Assembly (NCBI RefSeq): GCF_018390645.1
Contig: NZ_JAHBGC010000038.1
Span: 203,911 to 267,910, forward strand
DNA length: 64,000 bases
Direction: 5' to 3'
DNA from: Ancylobacter dichloromethanicus
GTDB lineage: Bacteria > Pseudomonadota > Alphaproteobacteria > Rhizobiales > Xanthobacteraceae
Shown here: in pieces, positions 1-8,338 of the stretch
How the letters are laid out: every line of letters starts with the position of its first letter
Numbering within the stretch: position 1 is the first letter of the stretch
Made by a program: the position numbers and the translations under genes
The notes under the pieces: model-generated
Databases searched by the model: none
Told to the model about the DNA's origin: nothing
Seen by the model: the letters and a program-made list of their open reading frames with translations, nothing else

Positions 1-227
1 ATGCGATCCGCGAGGAGTGAGCCATCGGCGCCATGCCCGTTTCGGCGCCGCGCGCCCCGTGCCGCAGCGATTAGTCGCTCGTTACAGGAAAATCAAGTAA
101 GTTCAATGACTTGCAAGTCATTCGCAGAAGCGTTTGCACAGGTCTCCGGCCTGTTGACCAAGGCCTGGGGGCGTTCCGAAAGCGATGATGCGGGAAAGCG
201 GCCGGAGTGCGAACAGGTTGCGGCGCG
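1..227. other. Intergenic DNA left of kdgK
   Basis: No convincing gene is seen here. The only open frames are short, arginine/proline-rich and antisense to or overlapping the kinase. The stretch holds one clear element, an 18-bp perfect palindrome at 105-122 listed separately. It lies downstream of the kinase gene, so any promoter here would serve a gene beyond the left edge. Confidence 0.5.
105..122. promoter_or_regulatory. 18-bp perfect palindrome, operator-like
   Basis: AATGACTTGCAAGTCATT reads identically on both strands over 18 bp, in otherwise GC-rich DNA. Perfect palindromes of this size are typical of dimeric repressor operators. No regulator gene is visible next to it, so the target gene, if any, lies left of the window. 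The function is inferred from symmetry only. Confidence 0.4.
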
Positions 228-1136
228 TCAGGCGTTGGCGTGGCGCGGCAGGATCGCCCCGCGATGGCGGATGACGCGGCCGGCGAGAAGATGGCCGGCT
301 TCGGCCGCCGCGGCCGGCGCCTCGCCGGAAAGCCGCGCGGCAAGATAGGCGGCGTTGAAGCTGTCGCCCGCCGCCGTGGTGTCGACCGGTTCGACCGGCT
401 GCGGGATGGGGACGAACTGCGCCGCCCCCCCGGTGACGACCAGCGCGCCCTCGGCGCCGTTCTTCACCACGATTTCCTGCACGCCGAAGGTGGCGAGGCG
501 CTCTGCGGTGGCGGTCGGCGAGCCGTCGCCCCACAGCGTCGCCTCGTCCTCGAAGGTGGGCAGGGCGATCGAGGTGCGCTTGAGGGCTTCGGCATAGACC
601 GCGCGGGCGCGGGCAACGTCGCCCTGCCAGTTGCGCGGGCGGAAATTGCCATCGAAGACGATGCGGGTGCCGCGCTCGCGGGCGAATTCCAGCGTCGCCA
701 GCAGCCGGCCGAGCCCGGCATTGGAATAGAGCGAGAGGGTGACTCCCGAGAGATAGATGAGGTTGGCCTCGATCAGCGATTCGCACACCGCTTCCCAGCC
801 CGGCAGCTCGAAAAGCTCGCGCGCCGGCGCGGCGTCGCGCCAATAGGTGAAGGTGCGCTCGCCCTGCGGGTCGGTGTCGATCAGATAGAGCCCCGCCGTG
901 CGGCCCGGCAGGCGGGCCATCAGCCGGGTGTCGATGCCCTCGCCCTGGGCGGAGGCGTGGATCGCATCGGAATAAGGGTCGTCGCCGAGGGCGGTGGCGT
1001 AGGCGACATCGATGCCGGCGCGGGCGAGATAGACGGCGGTGTTGAAGGTGTCGCCGCCGGAGGCCTGGCTGAAACGTCCATCGGCGCCGCGCGCCAGCTC
1101 GACCATGACTTCGCCGATCGAGATTACCTTGGCCAT
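228..1136 (-). CDS. kdgK: 2-dehydro-3-deoxygluconokinase (PfkB family sugar kinase)
   Basis: This 302-aa cytosolic ribokinase/PfkB-fold kinase probably phosphorylates 2-keto-3-deoxygluconate to KDPG in Entner-Doudoroff-type sugar acid breakdown. Substrate-loop GGDTFN lies at 27-32. A YWR motif at about 99-101 followed by an AAPAR stretch, and FDGNFRP at 161-167, are typical of KDG kinases. The anion-hole/catalytic motif DTTAAGD is at 252-258, with Asp258 as base. The start is ATG 1136 because GGAGG sits just upstream; an in-frame extension to 1199 lacks such a site. The neighbouring SDR gene runs the same way 123 bases upstream. A different keto-sugar substrate remains possible. Confidence 0.85.
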   Translation of the reverse strand: MAKVISIGEVMVELARGADGRFSQASGGDTFNTAVYLARAGIDVAYATALGDDPYSDAIHASAQGEGIDTRLMARLPGRTAGLYLIDTDPQGERTFTYWRDAAPARELFELPGWEAVCESLIEANLIYLSGVTLSLYSNAGLGRLLATLEFARERGTRIVFDGNFRPRNWQGDVARARAVYAEALKRTSIALPTFEDEATLWGDGSPTATAERLATFGVQEIVVKNGAEGALVVTGGAAQFVPIPQPVEPVDTTAAGDSFNAAYLAARLSGEAPAAAAEAGHLLAGRVIRHRGAILPRHANA

Positions 1137-1259
1137 GCGTCCCTCCGTGTCGCGCGTCGATTCGCGCGGGAGCCTCGCCCTAATCCCCCGGCGAGGCAAG
1201 GTCCGGGCGGAATCGGGGCGATATCCCGTGCCGCCGAGGGGGGCACGGGATCGGCCGGC

Positions 1260-2021
1260 TCAGAGCTGCACGCCGCGGGTCAGGGCGCCATCGACGACGA
1301 GGTTGGTGCCGTAGACGAAGCTCGCGGCCGGGCTCGCCAGGAAGACCGCGGCATTGGCGATTTCCTGCGGTGTCGCCATGCGGCCGGTGGGGTTGAGCGC
1401 CAACGCCTCGGCGAACAGGGCCGGGTTGCCGTCCTTGATCTGGTTCCAGATGCCGCCGTCGAAATAGGTGTTGCCTGGCGAGACCGTGTTGGCGCGGATC
1501 TTCTTCGGCGCCAGCTGGAAGGCGAGGCCCTGCATGTAGTGGATGAGCGCCGCCTTGAACACGCCGTAGGGGCCGCAGGCGAAATCGATCTCACGGCCCG
1601 ATACCGATGAAATGGCGACGATGGAGGCGGCCGCGCTCTTCTCCAGCCAGGGCATCGCGGCATTGACGAGACGGACCGTGCCCATCAGGTCGGTGTCGAA
1701 GCCCTTCTTCCAGTGCTCCTCGTCATGGCCGACCGCGAGTGCGCTGACATTGGCGACGACGATGTCGAGCCCGCCGAACGTCTCGGCGGCCTTCTCCACA
1801 AAGGCGGCGAGGGCGGCGCCATCGGACACGTCGGCAGCGACGCCGAGCGTCTTCGCGCCGGTCTCGGCGAGGCGGGCAGCGGTGGCTTCCGCTTCCGCGC
1901 CGTTGCGGCTGCACAGCGCGACGTCGCAGCCCTCGGCGGCGAGCGTCTCGGCAATGGCGAGGCCGATGCCCTTGGTGCCGCCGGTAACGACGGCGCGCAG
2001 ACCCTTCAGTCCGAGATCCAT
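1260..2021 (-). CDS. SDR family oxidoreductase
   Basis: A 253-aa classical short-chain dehydrogenase/reductase. The Rossmann nucleotide motif TGGTKGIG is at 13-20, Ser138/139 precede the active-site loop, and the YxxxK pair is Tyr152/Lys156. The usual NNAG motif is replaced by ANVS around residue 91. Arg39 after the second strand hints at NADP(H), but the substrate cannot be told. ATG 2021 is preferred over ATG 2042 because an AAGGA site precedes the former and none the latter. It lies upstream of kdgK in the same direction, so a role in sugar or sugar-acid oxidation is plausible but inferred. Confidence 0.85.
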   Translation of the reverse strand: MDLGLKGLRAVVTGGTKGIGLAIAETLAAEGCDVALCSRNGAEAEATAARLAETGAKTLGVAADVSDGAALAAFVEKAAETFGGLDIVVANVSALAVGHDEEHWKKGFDTDLMGTVRLVNAAMPWLEKSAAASIVAISSVSGREIDFACGPYGVFKAALIHYMQGLAFQLAPKKIRANTVSPGNTYFDGGIWNQIKDGNPALFAEALALNPTGRMATPQEIANAAVFLASPAASFVYGTNLVVDGALTRGVQL

Positions 2022-2135
2022 GTTCGGTGATCCTTCACTCATTCAGGGGGAAAGCTGAGGAAACGCTGATACGGCATGATCCCCGCACAACCGCGAAGGC
2101 ACAAGGCGGCGGGTCGGCCTATTCTCGAAACGGTC

Positions 2136-2714
2136 TCAGGGAGCGAGGTCGATGATGCGCGGGACGCCGGCGGGGACGACGGGGGACGCGGCGCCGCTTC
2201 GCCCGGTCGCGGGGGCGGCGGCTTCCGGTGCGGCGGCAGGCAATGGCGGCCAGCCTCCGGCCGGCGCGTAGCGCGCTTCCAGGTCGGTTGCCCGGCGCTC
2301 ATTATGGCTGATCAGGCAGACGAGGCGCTGCTCGATGACGCCGATGCCGCCGAGACGCCCGCCAACAGTCTGCCGGCTGCCTTCGCCCTCGAATGGCGCA
2401 ATGCTCTGACACTCGAAATTGCGCCAGTGCACGAACCGGCCCTGTGACTCCCGGAACAGCGAAATCCAGCGACGGCGCTGCGACGGCTGCAGGTCCTCGC
2501 GCGCCTCGATCGCCGCCTCTACGCCGTCGACGCTGCGCTGCAGCGCCTGTTCGCCGGTCCTCTGCAGCAGGTTGAGACAGTCGAGATAGCCGCGCGGATC
2601 TGCGTTCTCGCGCCGGCATTGCGCGGCGTCGCCCGCCCGGACGGCCGGCACCGCCGTGCAGAGAAGCAGCAGCGCGGCGGCAATCGGGCCGAAGCGGCGG
2701 ACCGGGTGCGTCAT
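2136..2714 (-). CDS. Secreted LprI-like (DUF1311-type) protein
   Basis: A 192-aa protein with a clear signal peptide: basic MTHPVRR, a hydrophobic core of about 15 residues, and an Ala-x-Ala-like end near residue 28. The mature part has paired cysteines, a C..R..YLDCLN pattern and an amphipathic helix with alternating charge. It resembles the N-terminal domain of the lysozyme inhibitor LprI family. The C-terminal third is Pro/Ala-rich and looks disordered. A strong GGAGAGGAGGAG site precedes ATG 2714. It follows the aminotransferase gene by about 50 bases and may be cotranscribed. The family assignment is tentative. Confidence 0.55.
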   Translation of the reverse strand: MTHPVRRFGPIAAALLLLCTAVPAVRAGDAAQCRRENADPRGYLDCLNLLQRTGEQALQRSVDGVEAAIEAREDLQPSQRRRWISLFRESQGRFVHWRNFECQSIAPFEGEGSRQTVGGRLGGIGVIEQRLVCLISHNERRATDLEARYAPAGGWPPLPAAAPEAAAPATGRSGAASPVVPAGVPRIIDLAP

Positions 2715-2766
2715 CGTCTCCTCCTCTCCGCTCGGCTGCGGGGGCGCCGAGGTCAGGGCGCCGGGG

Positions 2767-3972
2767 TCAGGCTGCGCGGGCGGTTCGCAGGAAGCTGTCC
2801 ATGCGCTCCAGCGCGCGCGAGATATTCTCGGCCGAATTGGCATAGGAGAGGCGGATATAGCCCTCGCCGAACACGCCGAAATCCGGCCCGCCTATGGTGG
2901 CGACTCCGGCGTCGTCGAGCAAGGCGGTGGCGAGCGCCTTCGCCGAACCCCAGCCGGTGCCGGCAATGTTGGGGAAGGCGTAGAACGCTCCCTTCGGTAC
3001 GGCGCAGCGCACCCCCGGCAGGGCGTTGAGCCCCTCGACCACCAGATGCCGGCGGCGATCGAAGGCGGCGACCATCTCCGCCACGCAGTCCTGCGGCCCG
3101 GTCAATGCGGCCAGCGCGCCAAATTGCGCCGGGGCGTTGACGCAGGACCAGGCGTTGACCGCGAGCTTGCGGGCGGCGTCGAACAGGGCCTCCGGCCACA
3201 GCGCCCAGCCGAGCCGCCAGCCGGTCATGGCATAGGTCTTCGACCAGCCATTAAGTAGGATCAGGCGGTCGCGGATTTCCGGATAGGCCAGCAGCGTCGT
3301 GTGCGCCTCGCCGTCGAACAGGAACTGGTCGTAGATCTCATCCGATAGGATGGCGACGTGGGGGTGCCGCGCCAGCCCGGCGACGAAGGCGTCGATCTCG
3401 GCCTTCGGGGTGACGCCGCCGGTCGGGTTGGCCGGCGAGTTGAGGATCACGAGGCGGGTGCGCTCGGTGATGAGCGAGAGCGCCTCCGCGGCGGAAAAGC
3501 CGAAGCCGTTCTCCTCGCGCGCGGGCACCGGCACCGGTGTGGCGCCGGTGAACTCGATCATCGAGCGGTAGATCGGAAAGCCGGGATCGGGATAGAGGAT
3601 TTCCGTCCCGGGCTCGCCCAGCATGAGAATAGCCGAGAACATCGTGACCTTGCCGCCGGGCACGATCATCACCCGGCCGGGGTCGATCTCCAGGCCGAAT
3701 CGGCGGTGGATGTCGCCCGCCACCGCCTCGCGCAGCGGCTGGATGCCGACCGAGGGGGTGTAGCCGTGCTGGCCGTCGCGCAGCGCCTTGATAGCGGCCT
3801 CGACGATGTGGCCGGGCGTCGGGAAATCGGGCTGGCCGATGCCGAGATTGATGATGTCGCGCCCCTGCGCCGCGAGCGCGGCGGCGCGCGCCAGCACGGC
3901 GAAGGCGTTCTCCTCGCCGATCCGCCCGAAGGCCGCGACGGGATGTATCGGGGAAGGAGCAACTGGCATCAT
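2767..3972 (-). CDS. Class I/II pyridoxal-phosphate aminotransferase
   Basis: A 401-aa fold-type I aminotransferase of the aspartate aminotransferase family. Visible motifs are IGQPDFPTP near the N-terminus, NSPANPTGG (PLP-binding Asn) at mid-protein, SDEIYDQF carrying the Asp and Tyr that contact the cofactor, and SKTYAMTGWRLGW carrying the Schiff-base Lys near residue 244 and the phosphate-binding Arg. A late RLSYANS segment holds the carboxylate-binding Arg. GAGGA precedes the tandem ATG ATG start. Amino donor and acceptor are not deducible; aspartate or an aromatic or branched amino acid are candidates. It is divergent from the acetyltransferase gene to its right. Confidence 0.88.
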   Translation of the reverse strand: MMPVAPSPIHPVAAFGRIGEENAFAVLARAAALAAQGRDIINLGIGQPDFPTPGHIVEAAIKALRDGQHGYTPSVGIQPLREAVAGDIHRRFGLEIDPGRVMIVPGGKVTMFSAILMLGEPGTEILYPDPGFPIYRSMIEFTGATPVPVPAREENGFGFSAAEALSLITERTRLVILNSPANPTGGVTPKAEIDAFVAGLARHPHVAILSDEIYDQFLFDGEAHTTLLAYPEIRDRLILLNGWSKTYAMTGWRLGWALWPEALFDAARKLAVNAWSCVNAPAQFGALAALTGPQDCVAEMVAAFDRRRHLVVEGLNALPGVRCAVPKGAFYAFPNIAGTGWGSAKALATALLDDAGVATIGGPDFGVFGEGYIRLSYANSAENISRALERMDSFLRTARAA

Positions 3973-4121
3973 CGGGTCCTCGCGGCGTTTCGACGGCGTT
4001 TCGGGCGGCAGGTCGGGTCAAAGCTCTTGCAGTCTTTGCTATTCCTGTCACACGGGAGAGGGGCGAGCTTCAAGGGTTTCCGCAGGCCGGGCCGACGGCC
4101 GCGCGAGTGGGTGAGACGCTG

Positions 4122-5303
4122 ATGGGTGTGCCGCACGACCAGACATCCGAGCGCGGGGCGCTGCCGATCGGCGCTCCCGTCGATACCGTTCCGGCGCAGC
4201 GGCCGGGGCCGATCCGCCTTGCCGGCCGGCATGTCGATATCGTCCCCTTCGACCTCGCGACGCACGGGCCGGCGCTGTTCGCGGCGAGCCACGGGCCGGA
4301 AAAGGAGGCGATCTGGGCCTATCTGCCCAACGGCCCCTATGCCGACTATGACGCCTTCGCCGCCTATTACGACCCGGCGTCGCGGCGCGACGATCCGCTG
4401 ATGTTCGCGATCATCGACAAGGCGAGCGGCGTCGCGGTGGGCCATGCCACCTATCTCCGGATCGACCCGGCGAACCGGACGATCGAGGTCGGCCACATCC
4501 TCTACACCCCGGCGCTGATGCGTACGCCCGCCGGCACCGAGGCGATGTACCTGATGGCCGGTCACGTCTTCCAGACGCTGGGCTACCGTCGCTATGAGTG
4601 GAAGTGCAACGCGCTGAACGCCCCCTCGCGCCGGGCGGCGGAACGCTACGGTTTCCGCTTCGAGGGACTTTTTCGCCACCACATGATCGTCAAGGGCCGC
4701 AACCGTGACACGGCGTGGTTCTCCATCCTGTCGGAGGAGTGGCCGCAGATCGCGGTGGCGATGGAGGCCTGGCTGGCACCGGAGAATTTCGACGGCGAGG
4801 GTCGGCAGCACGTGTCGCTGTCGGTGCTCAACGCGCGGGAGTTGGCGGTCGAGGGCCGCACCCTGCGCCGCGCCGACCTCTCCGACCTGACGGAGGTGGA
4901 GACGCTGCAGCGCGCGGCCTATGCCCGCAACCGCATCCTGCTCGGCGTCGAGCCGGTGCCACTGCTGTGGGACTACGCGCAGGTGTTCCGCGAACGTGAA
5001 GTCTGGGTTCTCGACGGCGCGGAGGGGCTTGCCGGTGTCGCCATCCTGCAGCCGCGCGCCGGGGATCTGCTGGCCGACAGCCTCGCCGCCTGCCCGCGGG
5101 CGCAGGGCTTCGGCCATGGCAATCTCCTGCTGGCGGCCGCCGAGGCGCGGGCGCGGGCGCTCGGCCGGCCTGCGGTGCGGCTCTATACCGGCGAACCGCT
5201 CTCCGCCAACATCCAGTGGTACCGCCGCAAGGGCTATGCCATCGAGCGGGTCGAGCAGTTGCCGGACCGGCGGCTGGTGCATATGGCGAAGGTACTGGGC
5301 TGA
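4122..5303 (+). CDS. Tandem GNAT acetyltransferase
   Basis: A 393-aa protein with two GNAT units. The N-terminal half (about 25-190) is of the RimJ/RimL type: VGHATYLRIDPANRTIEVGHI, then the YRRYEWKCNALNAPSRRAAERYGF block near residues 155-175. The C-terminal third carries a second acetyl-CoA fold, with QGFGHGNLLLAAAEARA as the pyrophosphate loop and NIQWYRRKGY near the end. The second unit looks complete. An in-frame GTG lies at 4107; ATG 4122 is preferred although neither has a strong ribosome site. The substrate is unknown. The gene is divergent from the aminotransferase. Confidence 0.8.
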   Translation: MGVPHDQTSERGALPIGAPVDTVPAQRPGPIRLAGRHVDIVPFDLATHGPALFAASHGPEKEAIWAYLPNGPYADYDAFAAYYDPASRRDDPLMFAIIDKASGVAVGHATYLRIDPANRTIEVGHILYTPALMRTPAGTEAMYLMAGHVFQTLGYRRYEWKCNALNAPSRRAAERYGFRFEGLFRHHMIVKGRNRDTAWFSILSEEWPQIAVAMEAWLAPENFDGEGRQHVSLSVLNARELAVEGRTLRRADLSDLTEVETLQRAAYARNRILLGVEPVPLLWDYAQVFREREVWVLDGAEGLAGVAILQPRAGDLLADSLAACPRAQGFGHGNLLLAAAEARARALGRPAVRLYTGEPLSANIQWYRRKGYAIERVEQLPDRRLVHMAKVLG

Positions 5304-5418
5304 GCGGCGGCGGGCTCGTCCCCGGCGGGTTCGGCACGCGCTTTCCTTGCGCCAGCCGGCGGATGGCTTACATTCGGCGCAGCGATCGCCCCGACGCGAC
5401 ACAATTGGACTTTCGACG

Positions 5419-6246
5419 ATGAGCTATGTGGAGGCGGCCGGTGCGCCGCTGCGCAAGACCGGACATATCAAGCTGCACGGCCCCGAGGGTTTCGCCGGCA
5501 TGCGCAAGGCCGGGCAGCTGACCGCGCAGGCGCTCGACCTGGTGCACGAGCTGGTGGCGCCGGGCGTCAGCACCGAGGCGATCGACCGACTGGTCTTCGA
5601 GTTCGCCATGGACCATGGCGCCCTGCCGGCGACGCTGATGTATCGCGGCTACCGCAAGTCCACCTGCACCTCGATCAACCATGTCGTCTGCCACGGCATC
5701 CCGAACGACAAGCCGCTGCGCGAGGGCGACGTGGTCAATGTCGACGTGACGCTGATCGTCGAGGGCTGGTACGGCGATTCAAGCCGCATGTACCCGGTGG
5801 GGGAGATCCCCCGCCGCGCCGAACGGCTGCTCGACGTGACCTATGAATCGATGATGCGCGGCATCGCCGAGGTGAAGCCCGGCCGCCATGTCGGCGACAT
5901 CGGCGCGGCGATCCAGGAATTCGTCGAGCCGTTCCACATGAGCGTGGTGCGGGATTTCTGCGGCCATGGCGTCGGCCAGATCTTCCACGACGAGCCGAAC
6001 ATCGTGCATGTCGGCCGCCGCGGCGACGGGCCGGAGCTGCTGCCCGGCATGATCTTCACCATCGAGCCGATGATCAATCTCGGCCGGCCGCATGTGAAGG
6101 TGCTGTCCGACGGCTGGACGGCGGTGACGCGCGATCGCTCGCTCTCCGCCCAGTTCGAGCACACGGTGGGCGTGACCGAGACCGGCTGCGAGATCTTCAC
6201 GCTCTCGCCCAAGGGCTACCACAAGCCGATCTTCAGCAATGACTGA
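5419..6246 (+). CDS. map: Type I methionine aminopeptidase
   Basis: A 275-aa cytosolic metalloprotease that removes the initiator methionine from nascent proteins. All five metal ligands are visible: Asp109, Asp120, His183, Glu216 and Glu247. His92 in VCHGIPN is the conserved active-site His. The length and the [13 protein letters not shown] and FTIEPMI blocks are standard for the bacterial enzyme. There is no N-terminal zinc-finger extension. The map-radC order is common in Hyphomicrobiales, which supports a chromosomal setting up to base 6.9 kb. Confidence 0.97.
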   Translation: MSYVEAAGAPLRKTGHIKLHGPEGFAGMRKAGQLTAQALDLVHELVAPGVSTEAIDRLVFEFAMDHGALPATLMYRGYRKSTCTSINHVVCHGIPNDKPLREGDVVNVDVTLIVEGWYGDSSRMYPVGEIPRRAERLLDVTYESMMRGIAEVKPGRHVGDIGAAIQEFVEPFHMSVVRDFCGHGVGQIFHDEPNIVHVGRRGDGPELLPGMIFTIEPMINLGRPHVKVLSDGWTAVTRDRSLSAQFEHTVGVTETGCEIFTLSPKGYHKPIFSND

Positions 6247-6263
6247 GTGAGGCGGGAGCCCGC

Positions 6264-6941
6264 ATGGCGCGCAACCGAGCAGGGCGGAGCGGCGGCGGTG
6301 GTGAGGTGTCCGCCGCCGGGCCGCCGCCGGCCGCCACGCCGGCGGTTCTGCCCGCCGGCTTCGCCGAGGCGGAGCCGCATTTTGTCGGCCATCGCGAGAG
6401 GCTGCGCGAGCGCTTCCGCCAGGCCGGAGGCGAGGCGCTGCCCGATTACGAACTGCTCGAACTGGTGCTGTTCCGCGCCGTCTCCCGCGCCGATGTGAAG
6501 CCGCTGGCCAAGGCGCTGATCGACCGTTTCGGCTCCTTCGCCGAAGTGATCGCCGCCCCGCCCGGTCGGCTGCGTGAAGTGAAGGGCGTGGGCGAGGCCA
6601 TCGTCACCGAGCTCAAGCTGATCGGCGCCGCGGTGGAGCGGGTCACGCGCGGACAGGTGCGGGCGCGCCCGCTCCTGTCCTCCTGGAGCGCGGTGATCGC
6701 CCATTGCCGCGCCAGCATGGCCTTTGTCGAGCAGGAGCAGTTCCGCGTCCTCTTCCTCGACAAGCGCAACCAGCTCATCCTCGACGAGGTGCAGCAGCGC
6801 GGTACCGTGGACCACACGCCGGTCTATCCGCGCGAGGTGGTGAAGCGCGCACTGGAGGTGGCGGCGAGCGCCATCATCCTGGTCCACAACCATCCCACTA
6901 CCCTCTCTTCGATCACACTAGGTCACGCCCAAGCACATTGA
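6264..6941 (+). pseudogene. radC: radC 5' fragment, interrupted by the ICE
   Basis: Residues 1 to about 211 are a normal RadC/MPN+ (JAB) protein: helix-hairpin-helix region with [13 protein letters not shown], then [15 protein letters not shown] and [22 protein letters not shown]. The motif should continue SGDPTPS..D, which carries the remaining metal ligands. Instead the frame runs into [14 protein letters not shown] and stops. The break is at about base 6896, right after the HNHP codons. The product would lack the metal site. The 3' part is not in the window and is expected at the right end of the ICE. Confidence 0.9.
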
Positions 6942-7096
6942 ATCACTGATAAAATAGCGATTTTTGGGTATTGCGTAGTGGGGGCGGTTTTGGCAAATTG
7001 GGGGCTGTAAAAGGGGTAGAAAACGGCCTTCCGCTCCCAGCTAGCGATCCCTGCTTCTCCTCGACCGATCCCAGTTCCGGAAAGGAGGAAAACGCT
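6886..7096. other. attL-side junction and integrase leader
   Basis: Left boundary of the ICE. Chromosomal radC sequence ends at about 6896-6898; the core of the attachment site is probably within the HNHP codons. To the right lie two similar G-rich blocks, GTGGGGGCGG (about 6979) and TTGGGGGCTG (about 7000), that could be arm-type integrase sites. A strong AAAGGAGGAA ribosome site precedes the integrase ATG. The exact crossover needs the attR side. Confidence 0.6.
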
Positions 7097-8338
7097 ATGC
7101 CCGCCCTAACCGATACCGCGATCCGACATGCGCTGAAGCGCGTCGAGATCAGTCACAAGCAAGAGAACCTCACCGATGGCGAAGGGCGCGGTACCGGCCG
7201 TCTCGTCCTTGTTCTCAAGCCCATGCCGAAACGTGTCACCGCTGACTGGATGGCTCAGCAATGGCGGGACGGCAAACGCACCAAGAAGAAGATCGGCGCC
7301 TATCCCTCAATGTCGCTCGCGCAAGCCCGCGAAATCTACAAGCGCGACTTCGCGGACGTCATCCAGAAGGGGCGTAGCATCAAGATCGCCACCGACACTC
7401 GCCCCGGCACCGTCACCGATCTGTTCGAGGGCTATGTCGCCGCGCTCAAGGATGCGGGCAAGCCATCCTGGAAGGAAACGGAAAAAGGCCTCAACAAGAT
7501 CGCCGACACGCTCGGACGTAACCGCCTCGCCCGCGAGATCGAGGCCGAGGAAATTATCGAGCTGATCCGTCCGATCTACGAGCGCGGCGCAAAGTCGATG
7601 GCCGACCATGTGCGCTCATACCTCCATGCCGCCTTTAGTTGGGGCATGAAGTCCGACAACGACTATCGGCAGCAATCCTCTCGTCGCTTCCGGCTTCCTT
7701 TCAATCCGGCGACGGGCATCCCGACTGAACCCAAGGTCAAAGGCACTCGCTGGCTCGACGAAGATGAGTTCGTTCAGCTCTATCGCTGGCTAGAGTGCCC
7801 CGACACGCCGGTTCACCCCTCCTATCCGCGCGCTGTGCAGCTTATTTTGCTGACCGGCCAGCGCGTCGAGGAGATCGCGCGACTCCATGTCGATCAGTGG
7901 GACGCCAAAGAGCGTATCATCGACTGGTCCAAGACCAAGAACGAGCAGCCTCACGCCGTTCCCGTGCCTCTGCTCGCCGCCGAGTTGATCGAGTCGATCA
8001 AGCCGAACGGATACGGCTGGTTCTTCCCCTCGGCCAAAGACCCGAAGCAGCCCGTCAGCCACGGCACGCTCTATAGCTTCGTCTGGCGCCAGAGGGACCG
8101 CGGCGTGATCCCTTATGCGACGAACCGCGATCTCCGCCGCACCTTCAAAACGCTGGCCGGCAAGGCGGGCGTGCCGAAGGAAATCCGCGATCGCCTCCAG
8201 AATCATGCGCTACAGGACGTCAGCTCCAAGCACTACGATCGCTGGCACTACATGGTCGAGAAGCGCGCCGGCATGGCGAAATGGGACAAATTCGTTCGCG
8301 CCATGCTGGCGAAGAAGCGTCTGAAGGCGGCCGCATGA
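7097..8338 (+). CDS. int: P4-type tyrosine integrase of the ICE
   Basis: A 413-aa site-specific recombinase that inserts the ICE into radC. The N-terminal DUF4102-like arm-binding domain shows KKKIGAYPSMSLAQAREIYK; a core-binding domain follows, then the catalytic domain. Arg256 in LTGQRVEEIARL is the first catalytic Arg, DLRRT carries the second, and Tyr380 in KHYDRW is the nucleophile. The usual His of the H-x-L-R box is Arg here (NRDLRRT), a mild oddity. ATG 7097 is chosen for the strong AAAGGAGGAA site. The stop overlaps the start of the nuclease gene (ATGA), so the two are coupled. Confidence 0.92.
   Translation: MPALTDTAIRHALKRVEISHKQENLTDGEGRGTGRLVLVLKPMPKRVTADWMAQQWRDGKRTKKKIGAYPSMSLAQAREIYKRDFADVIQKGRSIKIATDTRPGTVTDLFEGYVAALKDAGKPSWKETEKGLNKIADTLGRNRLAREIEAEEIIELIRPIYERGAKSMADHVRSYLHAAFSWGMKSDNDYRQQSSRRFRLPFNPATGIPTEPKVKGTRWLDEDEFVQLYRWLECPDTPVHPSYPRAVQLILLTGQRVEEIARLHVDQWDAKERIIDWSKTKNEQPHAVPVPLLAAELIESIKPNGYGWFFPSAKDPKQPVSHGTLYSFVWRQRDRGVIPYATNRDLRRTFKTLAGKAGVPKEIRDRLQNHALQDVSSKHYDRWHYMVEKRAGMAKWDKFVRAMLAKKRLKAAA

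Noticed and set aside
1-348. 115-aa plus-strand frame at the left edge
   Set aside because: Antisense to the end of kdgK in part, low-complexity Arg/Ala-rich, no recognisable motif.
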